A stretch of DNA of 64,000 bases from Desulfurispira natronophila (GTDB taxonomy: Bacteria; Chrysiogenota; Chrysiogenetes; Chrysiogenales; Chrysiogenaceae): assembly GCF_014203025.1 (NCBI RefSeq), contig NZ_JACHID010000003.1:124001-188000 (forward strand), in the 5' to 3' direction. Of the stretch, positions 45,699-56,013 are shown in pieces. A program made the translations under genes and the position numbers. How positions within the stretch are numbered: position 1 is the first letter of the stretch; the number at the start of each line of letters is the position of its first letter. The notes beneath the pieces are model-generated. The model saw only the letters and a list, made by a program, of their open reading frames with translations. It was not told the DNA's origin and did not search any database.

Positions 45699-46679
45699 AT
45701 GACGAAACGGGTCACCGCTGACAGCCTTATCATGATGTCTGAAGGGGAATTTGAGTTCCTCGTTAGTCGTATCCTCAGGTACGTCGGCTTTTCCATTAGC
45801 GAAAGTATCGACTTTGGATCAAATGAACGTATTTACGTAGCCCAGGGGCGCAAAAAACCATACCTTGGTAAGTATGTTGTTCGTTTTAAACGTAACAGCG
45901 GCGATGATGACGTCCTTGATATGGAGTTTATGCGGGGAACTTCTCACTGGACCCTGCGGGAAAATACCAATAAAGTTCTCATTATCAGTAATTGTGGCTT
46001 CTCTGATGATCTGGTTTTTCAGGCGGACAACTCTGAATTAGAACTTATGGGGACTGAAGATATTGTCCGCCTGGCAAATGAAATTAATGACGAAGACGAA
46101 CAACGCAAGCAGGAAACAGATAAGGCAAAAAAAAACCGCAAGCGACCCAACGTCCCCTACGGACGCACTTTGATCATGAAGCTGGAAACAGAGTACAGCA
46201 TCGATCTGTCACCGGTTACGGTAAAAGAGTGGCTCAATGTGTGGTTGCGCATCAAATCAGAAATAGAAGTTATTCTGGGTACAGCCGCCAAGCTTGATCC
46301 TGAAAACCTCGATAAAAACGACTCTGAACGGTTAAAGTCTCTGACTAACAAGATAGAGGAACTTTATTTCGACTTGATGAAATATAAGGTGCCGGATGTA
46401 GCTCAGCTGAGCAAGGATCAGTCTGAACGCTTGCTGGAGTACGTCATTCTTTTTATAACCGGCACACTTTACGAAGAGCCTCTTGAGGACCTGCAGGACT
46501 ATCGTGACAATATTACCAAAATTGATGCTGAACTCACTAATATAAATAAAGAGCTAGTTGAGTACCTGGAAGAGAAGGAAAAGGAAGTCAAACGTCGGGA
46601 GAAATTTCGCAATATTATACTGGCAGCCTATGTCGCTGGTATGCTTATACTAACAGCTATTCTGGTGGCACGAACATGA
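45699..46679 (+). CDS. Membrane-anchored Mrr/restriction-endonuclease-like protein
   Basis: 326 residues. Residues 14-125 resemble an Mrr-type PD-(D/E)XK fold: EGEFEFLVSRILRYVGFSI, a possible acidic residue in IDFGSN, a KYVVRFKR strand where active enzymes have Q-x-K or E-x-K, and NKVLIISNCGFSDD. Arg replacing the Gln/Glu suggests an inactive or binding-only domain. A charged linker (130-155), a helical region and a coiled coil (about 265-303) follow, with a membrane helix at 306-323 near the C-terminus. Its stop overlaps the next gene. Function unknown; the fold assignment is by motif and needs a profile comparison. Confidence 0.6.
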   Translation: MTKRVTADSLIMMSEGEFEFLVSRILRYVGFSISESIDFGSNERIYVAQGRKKPYLGKYVVRFKRNSGDDDVLDMEFMRGTSHWTLRENTNKVLIISNCGFSDDLVFQADNSELELMGTEDIVRLANEINDEDEQRKQETDKAKKNRKRPNVPYGRTLIMKLETEYSIDLSPVTVKEWLNVWLRIKSEIEVILGTAAKLDPENLDKNDSERLKSLTNKIEELYFDLMKYKVPDVAQLSKDQSERLLEYVILFITGTLYEEPLEDLQDYRDNITKIDAELTNINKELVEYLEEKEKEVKRREKFRNIILAAYVAGMLILTAILVART

Positions 46680-46987
46680 GACGGAATGACTGCGCTGAGG
46701 AAATTCGAAAACTGATACAGTCAGCTGCTTTCTTGCGTCATGAGTCCTTAAGCCTGGGGCGCACTATACATGCTCCCAATATTAAAACGTCACGTAAGCT
46801 TAGTCTTGTGGTCGACTACCTTGAGCTTGCAGCACGTCTTAGTAGCGAAATTGAGGATCAGCTGCAAAATCTGCGAGAAGAGCTGGAAAAAGAATCGACT
46901 CCGGAAGAAGAGTTCCACTACCAGGGTGATTATGACACCATTGACGATACCCTGAAGCATTACTTGGGGCGGGACGACGAAAAGTAG
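46676..46987 (+). CDS. Small coiled-coil protein, unrecognised
   Basis: 103 residues, not recognised. It is predicted almost wholly helical, with a likely coiled coil around residues 45-75 (LELAARLSSEIEDQLQNLRE) and an acidic C-terminal tail. No signal peptide or membrane segment. Its ATG overlaps the stop of the membrane-anchored Mrr-like gene by 4 bp, so the two are likely made in stoichiometric amounts and may interact. It ends the long flagellar-chemotaxis transcription unit before the SRP RNA on the other strand. Confidence 0.6.
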   Translation: MRRNDCAEEIRKLIQSAAFLRHESLSLGRTIHAPNIKTSRKLSLVVDYLELAARLSSEIEDQLQNLREELEKESTPEEEFHYQGDYDTIDDTLKHYLGRDDEK

Positions 46988-47073
46988 GCAATTAAAGGCA
47001 GCAATGCCTGGATGATACCGTATGTAGTTGCCAGAAAAGCACTCTATTAGAGGATAAGTTCTTATTACAGAAT

Positions 47074-47080
47074 AAAAAAA
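47074..47080 (-). terminator. U-tract terminator of the SRP RNA
   Basis: On the minus strand the closing stem of the SRP RNA (arm ending CAACAGG) is followed directly by seven T residues, complement of the A-run at 47074-47080. The long terminal helix plus U-tract would act as an intrinsic terminator. Confidence 0.7.
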
Positions 47081-47189
47081 CCTGTTGGAAAGAGTGATCC
47101 CTGGCACCCGCAAACTGCTCCTTATCGCTGCTTCCTCCCGGACCTGACGAGGTTCGAAGCGATGCGCCGCAGGGGTTCTTTCCAACAGG
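47081..47189 (-). ncRNA. ffs: Signal recognition particle RNA (4.5S type)
   Basis: RNA scaffold of the signal recognition particle. The minus strand contains GTCAGGTCCGGGAGGAAGCAGC (split as GTCAGGTCC then GGGAGGAAGCAGC), the conserved Ffh-binding domain IV hairpin. The ends CCTGTTGGA (47181-47189 complement) and its partner at 47081-47089 form the terminal helix, giving about 109 nt, typical of the small bacterial form without an Alu domain. A T-run follows and a promoter precedes it. FtsY/Ffh genes are elsewhere; the paralogous GTPase FlhF is encoded about 12 kb away. Confidence 0.93.
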
Positions 47190-47196
47190 CAGCGCG

Positions 47197-47225
47197 AAGA
47201 TAGCACAGGCTGGTGACAAGCGCAA
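47197..47225 (-). promoter_or_regulatory. Candidate promoter of the SRP RNA
   Basis: On the minus strand TTGCGC (47225-47220), 17 bases, then TATCTT (47202-47197) lies 7 bases before the predicted RNA 5' end near 47189. The spacing fits sigma-70 well, though -35 deviates at its 3' half. Confidence 0.5.
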
Positions 47226-47372
47226 GCTGTCTTGGTCGCGATCGTCAATAATGAGCTGTCCTGGTAAAGTATTATGTGCTTTCGGGAGCGATAGCGAAAG
47301 TTATATTTCAAATATTATTTCATTGCAATTTCAATTTACACCAAACTAACAAACTCAAGAGGTATAAATTTC

Positions 47373-48926
47373 ATGCAAAATGACATCAAGATTCAGCGCG
47401 CCCTCATCAGTGTATCCGACAAAGCCGGAGTTGCTGACTTTGCCCGATTTCTCAATGCCAATTCAATTGAAATTCTCTCCACTGGTGGAACCGCCAGGCT
47501 CCTTCAAGAGAGTCAGGTTCCAGTCATTGAAGTTGGAGAGTATACAGGTACTCGAGAAATGCTGGATGGCCGTGTCAAGACCCTGCATCCAAAAGTACAC
47601 GGAGGCATCTTGGGCATGCGTAATAGCGCTGACCATTGTCAACAAATGAAAGAAGCTGGCATAGAAACGATCGACATCGTCGTTGTCAATCTCTATCCTT
47701 TTGAGCAAACAGTCAAAAAAGGCTGCAGCTACGAAGAGGCGGTTGAGAATATTGATATTGGCGGCCCGACTATGCTGCGAAGTGCTGCAAAAAACCACAG
47801 GGATGTAGTGGTTATCGTCGATCCATGCGATTACAAGCGCGTCCAAGATGAAATAGAAAAGACCGGAACTGTCAGCTGGGAGACACGTCGTGATCTTGCC
47901 CGCAAGGTATTTTTACACACGGCTCACTACGATGCCATGATCAGTGACTATTTTAATCAACAATTAGATGTCGAGTTCCCCGAAACCTTCACTTTAAGTG
48001 GACGTAAGCTTCAGGATTTGCGCTACGGGGAGAACCCACACCAGAATGCTGCTTTCTATGGCGACACCTTTACCCGTGAGGCCAGTGTGGCCAGTGCACG
48101 ACAACTGCATGGTAAAGCCTTAAGTTACAACAATATTATCGATGCAGATGCGGCGCTGGAGCTGGTGAAGGAGTTTGATGAAACAGCTGTAGTAATAATC
48201 AAGCATACGAATCCTTGTGGCACTGCCACAGGAAGCTCTGTGCTTGAGGCTTACCATAAAGCCCTCTCCACCGACCCACTTAGCGCCTTTGGTGGTGTCA
48301 TTGCTATCAATAAAGCTGTGGATCAAGCGGCAGCAGAAGAAATGGCCAAACTTTTTGTTGAAATAATTATAGCTCCTTCCTTCAGTGAAGAAGCCTTAAG
48401 TACGCTGACTCGCAAGAAGAATATTCGCTTGCTTGAGTGTGGGGCACTCAAAGACTACCAGGATCAGGCAAAGTTTGTACGTAAGGTCACTGGTGGCTTT
48501 GTTGTACAAGATCGAGACTTGGGTATGGTCAAGGATATGGCGCAGTGCACTGTTCCTACCGCCAAAAAACCAACAGAAGAAGAGTACCGGGCCCTTGCAT
48601 TTGCCTGGCGGGTTTGCAAGCATGTTAAGTCCAACGCTATTGTCTACGCACGTGATGGGCAATTGGTAGGCGTCGGTGCCGGCCAGATGAGCCGGGTTGA
48701 TTCCAGTCGCATCGGTGCAGAGCGTGCTCAGCTTGCGGTGGAGGGCACTGTTATGGCATCGGATGCTTTTTTCCCTTTCCGCGACGGAATAGATGCAGCA
48801 GCAAAGGTGGGCGTAACTGCTATCGTTCAGCCTGGTGGCTCTGTGCGAGACGAAGAGATTATAGAAGCATGCAACGAACACGGTATCGCCATGATACTCA
48901 CCGGCATGCGACACTTTAGACATTGA
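47373..48926 (+). CDS. purH: Bifunctional AICAR formyltransferase/IMP cyclohydrolase
   Basis: Last two steps of purine nucleotide synthesis. 517 residues. The N-terminal MGS-like IMP cyclohydrolase domain shows [38 protein letters not shown] and [16 protein letters not shown]; the C-terminal AICAR transformylase domain has [26 protein letters not shown] and [12 protein letters not shown] with GGSVRDEE. The leader contains CTTTCG/CGAAAG arms around 47280-47300 and AT-rich inverted repeats of unknown meaning. hyuB starts 7 bp after its stop, so the two are probably co-transcribed. Confidence 0.96.
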   Translation: MQNDIKIQRALISVSDKAGVADFARFLNANSIEILSTGGTARLLQESQVPVIEVGEYTGTREMLDGRVKTLHPKVHGGILGMRNSADHCQQMKEAGIETIDIVVVNLYPFEQTVKKGCSYEEAVENIDIGGPTMLRSAAKNHRDVVVIVDPCDYKRVQDEIEKTGTVSWETRRDLARKVFLHTAHYDAMISDYFNQQLDVEFPETFTLSGRKLQDLRYGENPHQNAAFYGDTFTREASVASARQLHGKALSYNNIIDADAALELVKEFDETAVVIIKHTNPCGTATGSSVLEAYHKALSTDPLSAFGGVIAINKAVDQAAAEEMAKLFVEIIIAPSFSEEALSTLTRKKNIRLLECGALKDYQDQAKFVRKVTGGFVVQDRDLGMVKDMAQCTVPTAKKPTEEEYRALAFAWRVCKHVKSNAIVYARDGQLVGVGAGQMSRVDSSRIGAERAQLAVEGTVMASDAFFPFRDGIDAAAKVGVTAIVQPGGSVRDEEIIEACNEHGIAMILTGMRHFRH

Positions 48927-48933
48927 GGTTTGA

Positions 48934-50520
48934 GTGAGCTCTCCCTCAACGTCCGAAGTCAACCCCATACAGCTGGAAGTTTTTAAGAACCGTTTCACTT
49001 CTATAGCTCAGGAAATGGGCGTTACGCTGATGCGTACCGCCTTTTCACCCAACATTAAGGAGCGCCGTGATTTTTCCTGCGCACTCTTTGATCATCGGGG
49101 TATGGCAATTGCCCAGGCTGAGCATATACCGGTACATCTCGGCTCAATGCCACTTTCGGTGCAGTCAGCCATAGAGCAGGTTCCAATGGAACCAGGCGAT
49201 ATGGTTATGCTCAACGATCCCTTTCAAGGTGGCACCCACCTGCCAGACATAACTATTGTCGCACCTGTATACCTTGAACATGAAACGTTTCCACGCTTTT
49301 ACGTTGCCAATCGTGCTCATCACGCCGATATAGGAGGGATGTCTTCTGGCTCCATGCCCTTATCCACCAGCCTGTATCAAGAAGGGGTCATTATTCCGCC
49401 GTTAAAAGTGATGCGCAAAGGCGAGCAGGATAAAAACCTCTTGCAACTTCTTTTGGCTAATGTGCGGACCCCTCAAGAGCGCAAGGGGGACTTTGCTGCG
49501 CAGGTTATGGCAAACCTCACAGGAGTTCACCGCTTGCAGGAGTTAGTGCAAAATTACGGCAGCGAAGAAGTGTGTCGCTACGGTGCTGAACTCATCAATT
49601 ACTCCCATCGCATGATGGAACAGATGATTGTTGAGCTTCCCTGTGGAGAGTTTTTTTTCGAGGACATGCTGGATGACGATGGGGTAGGTAATCGCAACCT
49701 GGCTATTCGCCTACACCTCAAGATCAGTGACCGAAAAATCAGCTTCGATTTCAGCCACAGCGATCCTCAAGTTTCCGGCTCTGTCAATGCCGTACGTGCT
49801 ATAACTGTCTCCTGCGTCCTTTACGCCATGCGCTGTCTTTTACCCAAACAGGTCCCTACCAATAGTGGTTTGTTGGGGCCACTTGAAGTGGTAACGAGTC
49901 TAGGTACGATAACTGACGCCACTTTTCCTGCAGCAGTTGCCGGTGGCAATGTGGAAACCTCACAGCGCATCGTGGATGTTATCTTTGGGGCTTTGGCCCA
50001 AGTTATCCCTGATCGAATTCCTGCCGCTAGCCAGGGTACTATGAACAATATTACGATTGGTGGTGTAGATTTTCGCAATCAGCGCCCATTTGCTTACTAC
50101 GAAACCATAGGTGGTGGAATGGGAGCCAGTAGTAAGAGTAACGGGCAGAGCGCCGTGCACTCTCATATGACCAATACCCTGAATACTCCTATAGAGGCTC
50201 TGGAGTATAGTTACCCTTTTCGTATTACCCGCTACTCACTACGACGCGGTAGTGGTGGAAAGGGGAGAAATCAGGGAGGTGATGGCATTGTGAGAGAGTT
50301 GGAGTTGCTATGCGAAGCCGAGGTTACCGTTCTCAGTGAACGTCGGATCCGGGAGCCCTACGGTGCTGCCGGTGGCGCGAATGGCCTTGCAGGAAGAAAT
50401 ACTATTGTTGAAATTGATGGCAGTAGTCGTGATCTGCCGGGCAAGTTTCGCCAGCACCTTAATCGAGGTCAGCGCTTACACATAGAGACACCAGGAGGCG
50501 GTGGCTGGGGTACACCATAA
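48934..50520 (+). CDS. hyuB: Hydantoinase/oxoprolinase subunit B (HyuB family)
   Basis: Partner subunit of HyuA-type ATP-dependent hydantoinases, oxoprolinases and related carboxylases. 528 residues, within the usual range. Starts at GTG with TGAGGTT just upstream. Family signatures: [30 protein letters not shown] (in parts), [40 protein letters not shown] and the C-terminal [13 protein letters not shown] and TPGGGGWG. The A subunit is encoded about 40 kb upstream on the other strand, an unusual separation. It follows purH by 7 bp, with no metabolic link obvious. Confidence 0.93.
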   Translation: MSSPSTSEVNPIQLEVFKNRFTSIAQEMGVTLMRTAFSPNIKERRDFSCALFDHRGMAIAQAEHIPVHLGSMPLSVQSAIEQVPMEPGDMVMLNDPFQGGTHLPDITIVAPVYLEHETFPRFYVANRAHHADIGGMSSGSMPLSTSLYQEGVIIPPLKVMRKGEQDKNLLQLLLANVRTPQERKGDFAAQVMANLTGVHRLQELVQNYGSEEVCRYGAELINYSHRMMEQMIVELPCGEFFFEDMLDDDGVGNRNLAIRLHLKISDRKISFDFSHSDPQVSGSVNAVRAITVSCVLYAMRCLLPKQVPTNSGLLGPLEVVTSLGTITDATFPAAVAGGNVETSQRIVDVIFGALAQVIPDRIPAASQGTMNNITIGGVDFRNQRPFAYYETIGGGMGASSKSNGQSAVHSHMTNTLNTPIEALEYSYPFRITRYSLRRGSGGKGRNQGGDGIVRELELLCEAEVTVLSERRIREPYGAAGGANGLAGRNTIVEIDGSSRDLPGKFRQHLNRGQRLHIETPGGGGWGTP

Positions 50521-50771
50521 GTATGGTTCTTTCGAGAATTCTTATGGTATGCAAAATCTACCAAAATCGTTAACTTCGCCACTCTTATCTGATATGCTTT
50601 TATATTACTATATTATGCTAGTCCAAAAAGATAGTACCCAGTTAAAGTTTCATTATGTCCAGTGAATAAGACTAAGGTTACAAAGAAGTATATTTTCCAG
50701 TTTTTTATAATGTAACCAGTAACCCACGTGAGACAAAGCACCAATGGATTGAGTGTACCCATGGAGGAAAC

Positions 50772-53291
50772 GTGAACGATGCCACCAGACAGCTCTACTT
50801 TGAGCGCTTTTTACCCATTGTAGCCGCTGTAATTGCTATTATTATTACTGCGACATTCTTCTGGAACATGGCTTCGTCACGCACTGAACAGTTTCATCGT
50901 GCGCAACGGGACGCAATTGAAAATCAACTGCTTGATCATCGCTACCAGCTAGAGCAAGGCCTGGAGAAAACCCGCCAGCTCGGATACGACTTGGCCACGA
51001 TGCTAAAGTTTTCACCTAATATCAGTGCAGACAATTTTAATAAATTAGCTCAACAGCTAACATATAACAGACCTGCAATACTTTTCCTGGCATTGCATGA
51101 TGATGAGACGACCACTATATACCCAAGAGCCCTATCAGAGCACGTGCAGCAAAGCGGCCAACTGGGTAAAGCCCCATCAGAGCTCGGTGCTAATGAAGGA
51201 GCAGCAGTATCAACCCCCTACCCGCTGCGAAATGGCCTTTCTGCAGTAAACATTCACTACCCAACTTCTCAGGCAAATCAGTATCTGACACTGTCCCTTG
51301 AGGTTTTAGCACTACTGGACTACCAGTCACCAAGGAGATCCGGGGATCTACGCTTGGCCATGAAACACTCCGGACATGAGGCTCTTCTGCTCGGTCAGCG
51401 AGAGATACTCACTATGGATCCGGTGAAAGTTGAACTGGAGTTTAAAGGCGCAACCTGGACATTGGCAGGAGTACCCGAAGGCGGCTGGCCACCACAGGTG
51501 GCGAATTGGCCCTGGGTAATTTTGTTGGCGAGTGTTGGAGTAGCTATTGTTACATTTGTGTTCTTTTTTAATATGGTGCAGCTGCAGAAAGCCAATCGGA
51601 GGACCAAAAGTGAACTGCGTAAGCGTCACATGGCTCTTCGGGAAGCCCGGCGGATGCGAAAGGCTCTTGACACTTACACAAAGAGACCCCACGAGGCTCA
51701 GAGTCTGGAGGAGTCAGAGCAAGGTTACCGTAAGCTGCTAGAAAGTCTCAGTGATGGAGTCTGTATCATCCAATTTGGACGTCTTTGCTATACCAATCCA
51801 TCCTTGTGTGAGATTTCTGGCTACCACAACCAGGAACTTATAGGTAGTGAATTTTACACGTATCTGCATCCTAATGATCGAGAGCGGATTACCAGTTACT
51901 ACGAGGAAAGGATGCGTGGTAACAATGCTCCGAGTGAATACGATGCCAGGATCATCTGTCGCGATGGCACCGAGAAAACAGTTCGCATCAACTCAAGCAT
52001 CATTGAATGGAGCGGCCAGCCAGCCATATTGGTAACTATCTGTGATATGACTCATCGCTACCGCATAGAAGACAGTATCAAGGAGCTTAATGCAACCCTG
52101 GAGCAGCGCGTACAACAGGAAGTACAGCGACGCATGGAGTCGGATGTTTTTTTGCAAACAATTTTTGACAATAGTTCCTTTGGGATTGTGCTGCTGGGGG
52201 ATAACGGTAATATTGTTCAGGCAAATAAAGCATTTTGTACATTGCTGGGCTACACAATGGATGATCTGCGAAAACACTCTTTGCAAAGTTTGCTCAGTGA
52301 AGAAAACCGAGATACGGTTACTCAGGCTTTCTATGAGCTTATAAGTGGTAAAAGAGATATAAGTTTACTTGAAGTAAGTGCAAAAAGTCTTGAGCAGCAG
52401 TTCATCTCCATGCAGATAACGGCAACATCGCTTCGTGATCAGAACAGGGAGATTAAGGGTGTTTTTGCTATCATTAAAGATATTACCGACATAAAAAAGA
52501 TGACTGACCGGCAACAATGCCAAGAACAATTACTTATTCAGCAGTCTAAAATGGCTACCATGGGCGAAATGATTGGTGCTATTACACATCAGTGGCGTCA
52601 GCCTCTTACCATGCTGGAGCTGACCCTGCAAGAAATAGCAGAGGAACATAAAGAAGGGCAACTTACAAGAGCGATGATTGATGACATGGCACACCGGTGT
52701 CGGCAACACATCGATTTCATGTCTCGTACCATTGAGGATTTTAGCAATTTTTTTCGCCCCGACAAACATCAGGTAAGTTTTAATCCGCTGGAAGCAATAA
52801 AAGACATTGAGCGTCTTCTTTATAAACAGCTCACCCGTCACAATGTCCGCCTTGAATACGATATTGGCGAAATAGACACTGATTGTTTCCATATTACAAC
52901 TATCGCAAATGAATTTAAACAGATAGTTCTTAATATTATTGTCAATGCAATAGACGCTATTGATGAAGCACGATATAGCGGAGCTCTGGAGCAAAGTGAA
53001 AGTGGAGTTATTAAAGTTACCATCGGCAACACAGATGCAAGCTATAAATTTTCCTTCTGCGACAATGGTGTAGGAATACCACAAGGCAATCTCGAGCAGG
53101 TTTTTGAGCCCTACTTCACCACCAAGCCTGGTCACAAGGGTACTGGAATAGGTCTCTATCTTTCCAGAGTAATAGTGGAAAACAGTCTCGGTGGAAATAT
53201 TACGGCTTCTAACAGCAGTTCAGGTGCCTGCTTTGAACTGGAGCTTCCTGCATTCAACCTGACCAGCAAGAGCGTTGCTGGCTCTGAATGA
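50772..53291 (+). CDS. Sensor histidine kinase with extracytoplasmic sensor and two PAS domains
   Basis: 839 residues from GTG 50772 (ATGGAGGAAA upstream). Membrane helices at about 13-31 and 247-267 enclose a roughly 215-residue extracytoplasmic sensor that resembles CHASE-type sensors near its end (LAGVPEGGWP). PAS domains follow at about 316-430 and 460-580. The kinase core has the phosphorylated H606 in MGEMIGAITHQWRQPL, an HQWRQP-type box, then a HATPase with NIIVNAIDAIDEAR, DNGVGIP and GTGIGLYLSRVI. No response regulator is adjacent, so it is an orphan. Signal unknown. Confidence 0.9.
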   Translation: MNDATRQLYFERFLPIVAAVIAIIITATFFWNMASSRTEQFHRAQRDAIENQLLDHRYQLEQGLEKTRQLGYDLATMLKFSPNISADNFNKLAQQLTYNRPAILFLALHDDETTTIYPRALSEHVQQSGQLGKAPSELGANEGAAVSTPYPLRNGLSAVNIHYPTSQANQYLTLSLEVLALLDYQSPRRSGDLRLAMKHSGHEALLLGQREILTMDPVKVELEFKGATWTLAGVPEGGWPPQVANWPWVILLASVGVAIVTFVFFFNMVQLQKANRRTKSELRKRHMALREARRMRKALDTYTKRPHEAQSLEESEQGYRKLLESLSDGVCIIQFGRLCYTNPSLCEISGYHNQELIGSEFYTYLHPNDRERITSYYEERMRGNNAPSEYDARIICRDGTEKTVRINSSIIEWSGQPAILVTICDMTHRYRIEDSIKELNATLEQRVQQEVQRRMESDVFLQTIFDNSSFGIVLLGDNGNIVQANKAFCTLLGYTMDDLRKHSLQSLLSEENRDTVTQAFYELISGKRDISLLEVSAKSLEQQFISMQITATSLRDQNREIKGVFAIIKDITDIKKMTDRQQCQEQLLIQQSKMATMGEMIGAITHQWRQPLTMLELTLQEIAEEHKEGQLTRAMIDDMAHRCRQHIDFMSRTIEDFSNFFRPDKHQVSFNPLEAIKDIERLLYKQLTRHNVRLEYDIGEIDTDCFHITTIANEFKQIVLNIIVNAIDAIDEARYSGALEQSESGVIKVTIGNTDASYKFSFCDNGVGIPQGNLEQVFEPYFTTKPGHKGTGIGLYLSRVIVENSLGGNITASNSSSGACFELELPAFNLTSKSVAGSE

Positions 53292-53440
53292 AGCTGATAC
53301 GTTGCTGCACCTGAAACCTCCGGGGTAACCTGCGATGATAAACAGTGTAAAACTGGGTTATGGATAAGTACGATTTTCTGTATTTTTAGTACGGGAGCGC
53401 CTACTTTAATATAGGCACCCTTAAAAATCTTACTTTATAA

Positions 53441-53469
53441 TTGATACAGCGTGCGTAAAAAGTTTTAAA
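53441..53469 (+). promoter_or_regulatory. Candidate promoter of glgP
   Basis: TTGATA (53441-53446), 17 bases, then TTTAAA (53464-53469), upstream of glgP. A small hairpin (GCCTA/TAGGC, roughly 53398-53415) precedes it, which could end the sensor-kinase message. Confidence 0.35.
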
Positions 53470-53496
53470 AAGCGGATTTTTCCATGGAGGTTACTT

Positions 53497-56013
53497 ATGC
53501 CATCAAGGCCGGTTTCAAATTATAAGCCCCTTTGCCGCGCTGATGATGTTAATACACTCAAGGACGATATACGCCGCCATGTAGTGTCGTCCCTTGGCAA
53601 TGACTACGATCCTCCTCGCCCTTACCCTTACTACAAGGCACTGGCCTTTGCTATTCGCGACCGCATGGTGGATCGCTGGATTCACACACAGAGGCGATAC
53701 CACGAAACCAAGTCCAAGCGGGTATATTACCTTTCTCTCGAATTCCTTCCCGGTCGTTTTCTGAAAAATAACATCATCAACCTTGGTCTTGATAAAGAGT
53801 GTCGACAAGCAGTATCGGAATTTGGCTTTGACCTTGAAGATTTGTCCGAGCTGGAGTGGGATGCTGGTCTTGGCAATGGAGGGTTAGGACGACTGGCATC
53901 ATGCTTTCTTGACTCCATGGCTACCGCCTCGATTCCCGCCCATGGTTACGGCATACGATACGACTATGGAATTTTCTACCAGGTTTTCCAGAATGGACAC
54001 CAAATAGAAAAATGCGATAATTGGCTTCGCAACGGTAACCCCTGGGAGTTTGAGCGCCCGGAAAATCTCTATGAAATAAGCTTCTATGGTTGGTCTGAGT
54101 CGTACCAGGATCAGCAGGGGAATACACGTTTTCGCTGGGTAGGCACAGATAATATCATGGCCATGGCCTGTGATACACTGATTCCTGGCTACACCAACGG
54201 TCACGTTATCAATATGCGTTTGTGGGCTGCTAAGTCTAGTCGTGAATTTAACCTGGAGTATTTTAATGTTGGCAACTACATTGGCGCCGTAGAGGATCGT
54301 ATTCACAGTGAAACTATTTCCAAGGTCCTTTACCCCAACGATAGTGCGGAGCAGGGGAAGGAGTTGCGGCTCAAACAGCAATATTTCTTTGTCTCAGCCA
54401 CCTTTCAGGACATTATCCGCCGCCACCGCAAACATGTGGGCAGTTGGAGCGAACTGCCGGAGCATGTGGTTATTCAACTCAATGACACCCATCCGTCCAT
54501 TGCCATTCCTGAATGCATGCGCATATTCCTTGATCAAGAAGGGTTGAAGTGGGAGGAAGCTTGGGACATTTGCGTTAACCTGTTTGCCTACACAAATCAC
54601 ACGCTGCTTCCAGAAGCGCTGGAAACCTGGCCCGTTGATCTACTCAAGCGGGTGCTCCCCCGCCATCTCGAAATAATTTATGAGATCAATCGACGGTTTT
54701 TGAAACTCGTAGCTCACCGCTACCCCAAGCGCCCTGATCTTCAACATCAGCTTGCCATTATCGACGAATCACACGAGCGAAGGGTCCGCATGGCCCACTT
54801 GGCTATTGTTGGCTCTCATGCTATCAATGGCGTTTCTGCCATGCATAGCCACCTTCTCCAGGAGCAAGTGTTCCGGGAGTTCAACGATTTATATCCTGGT
54901 AAATTGCGCAATGTTACCAACGGGATAACGCCCCGGCGTTGGTTACTTCAGGCTAACCCTGGACTTTCCCAGCTGATTAGTGACACCATAGGGGCTCAGT
55001 GGGTCACTAACCTGAGCGATCTCAGTAAAATACAGCCTTATGCTGATGACAAGAGCTTCCGGCAAAAGTGGCGCGAAGTTAAAATGGAAAACAAGCGGCG
55101 TTTTGCACGTTATGTTTTACGTAAAACCGGCATTTGCATTGATGAAAACAGTCTGTTTGATGTACAAGTCAAGCGTATTCATGAGTATAAGCGCCAACTT
55201 CTCAATATTATGCATGTAATAGCTCTTTACCAGCGGCTGCAGCAAAACCCGGAAGCCATGATCGTTCCTCGGACCGTGATTTTTGGTGGTAAAGCCGCAC
55301 CGGGATATGTTACTGCCAAATTAATTATTAAGCTTATTAACTCAGTGGCGTCGGTTATCAACAATGATACCACTATTCATGGCAAGCTAAGAGTTATCTT
55401 TCTCTCAAACTACTGTGTTTCACAAGCAGAAAAGGTCATACCAGCTGCTGATCTTTCAGAGCAAATATCAACGGCTGGTATGGAAGCTTCAGGAACCGGT
55501 AATATGAAGTTTGCCCTGAATGGAGCTTTAACAATTGGTACCATGGATGGAGCGAATGTAGAAATCAGCGAGGAAGTCGGCCCGGAAAACATTTTTATTT
55601 TTGGCATGAAGGCGGAGGAGATTGTAAAGCACCAACAGGAAGGCTACCAGCCTTGGGATATGTATCATCGTGACCGTGAGCTGCAGGGTGTTGTGGATCT
55701 TATATCCAGTGATCAATTGAGCCCTGAAGAGCCGGGTATTTTTCAACCTTTGGTACACGCATTGCTGGATGGGGGTGATCGCTATATGCTTATGGCTGAT
55801 TATCGCGCCTACGCTGACGCACAAGAGGCAGTAAGTCGTCTCTACCTCAACCAGGACGAGTGGACTCGCCGGAGTATTATTAATAGTGCAAGCATGGGGA
55901 AGTTTTCCAGTGATCGCTCGATTGGTGACTATGCCAGCACTATTTGGAATGTCACTCCACTGCCTCGTCGCGACTATGCTCAAAGCTGCGAGGCACCGGA
56001 GGAACTATCATGA
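53497..56013 (+). CDS. glgP: Glycogen/alpha-glucan phosphorylase
   Basis: Releases glucose-1-phosphate from glycogen or maltodextrin. 838 residues, the normal length. The glycosyltransferase-35 family motifs are WDAGLGNGGLGRLA near the N-terminus, NDTHPSIAIPE and NVTNGITPRRWL in the middle, and EASGTGNMKFALNGALTIGT, which carries the PLP lysine, near the C-terminus. GGAGG precedes the ATG. The stop overlaps the next gene by ATGA. No glgA, glgB or glgC gene is in the window. Confidence 0.96.
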   Translation: MPSRPVSNYKPLCRADDVNTLKDDIRRHVVSSLGNDYDPPRPYPYYKALAFAIRDRMVDRWIHTQRRYHETKSKRVYYLSLEFLPGRFLKNNIINLGLDKECRQAVSEFGFDLEDLSELEWDAGLGNGGLGRLASCFLDSMATASIPAHGYGIRYDYGIFYQVFQNGHQIEKCDNWLRNGNPWEFERPENLYEISFYGWSESYQDQQGNTRFRWVGTDNIMAMACDTLIPGYTNGHVINMRLWAAKSSREFNLEYFNVGNYIGAVEDRIHSETISKVLYPNDSAEQGKELRLKQQYFFVSATFQDIIRRHRKHVGSWSELPEHVVIQLNDTHPSIAIPECMRIFLDQEGLKWEEAWDICVNLFAYTNHTLLPEALETWPVDLLKRVLPRHLEIIYEINRRFLKLVAHRYPKRPDLQHQLAIIDESHERRVRMAHLAIVGSHAINGVSAMHSHLLQEQVFREFNDLYPGKLRNVTNGITPRRWLLQANPGLSQLISDTIGAQWVTNLSDLSKIQPYADDKSFRQKWREVKMENKRRFARYVLRKTGICIDENSLFDVQVKRIHEYKRQLLNIMHVIALYQRLQQNPEAMIVPRTVIFGGKAAPGYVTAKLIIKLINSVASVINNDTTIHGKLRVIFLSNYCVSQAEKVIPAADLSEQISTAGMEASGTGNMKFALNGALTIGTMDGANVEISEEVGPENIFIFGMKAEEIVKHQQEGYQPWDMYHRDRELQGVVDLISSDQLSPEEPGIFQPLVHALLDGGDRYMLMADYRAYADAQEAVSRLYLNQDEWTRRSIINSASMGKFSSDRSIGDYASTIWNVTPLPRRDYAQSCEAPEELS

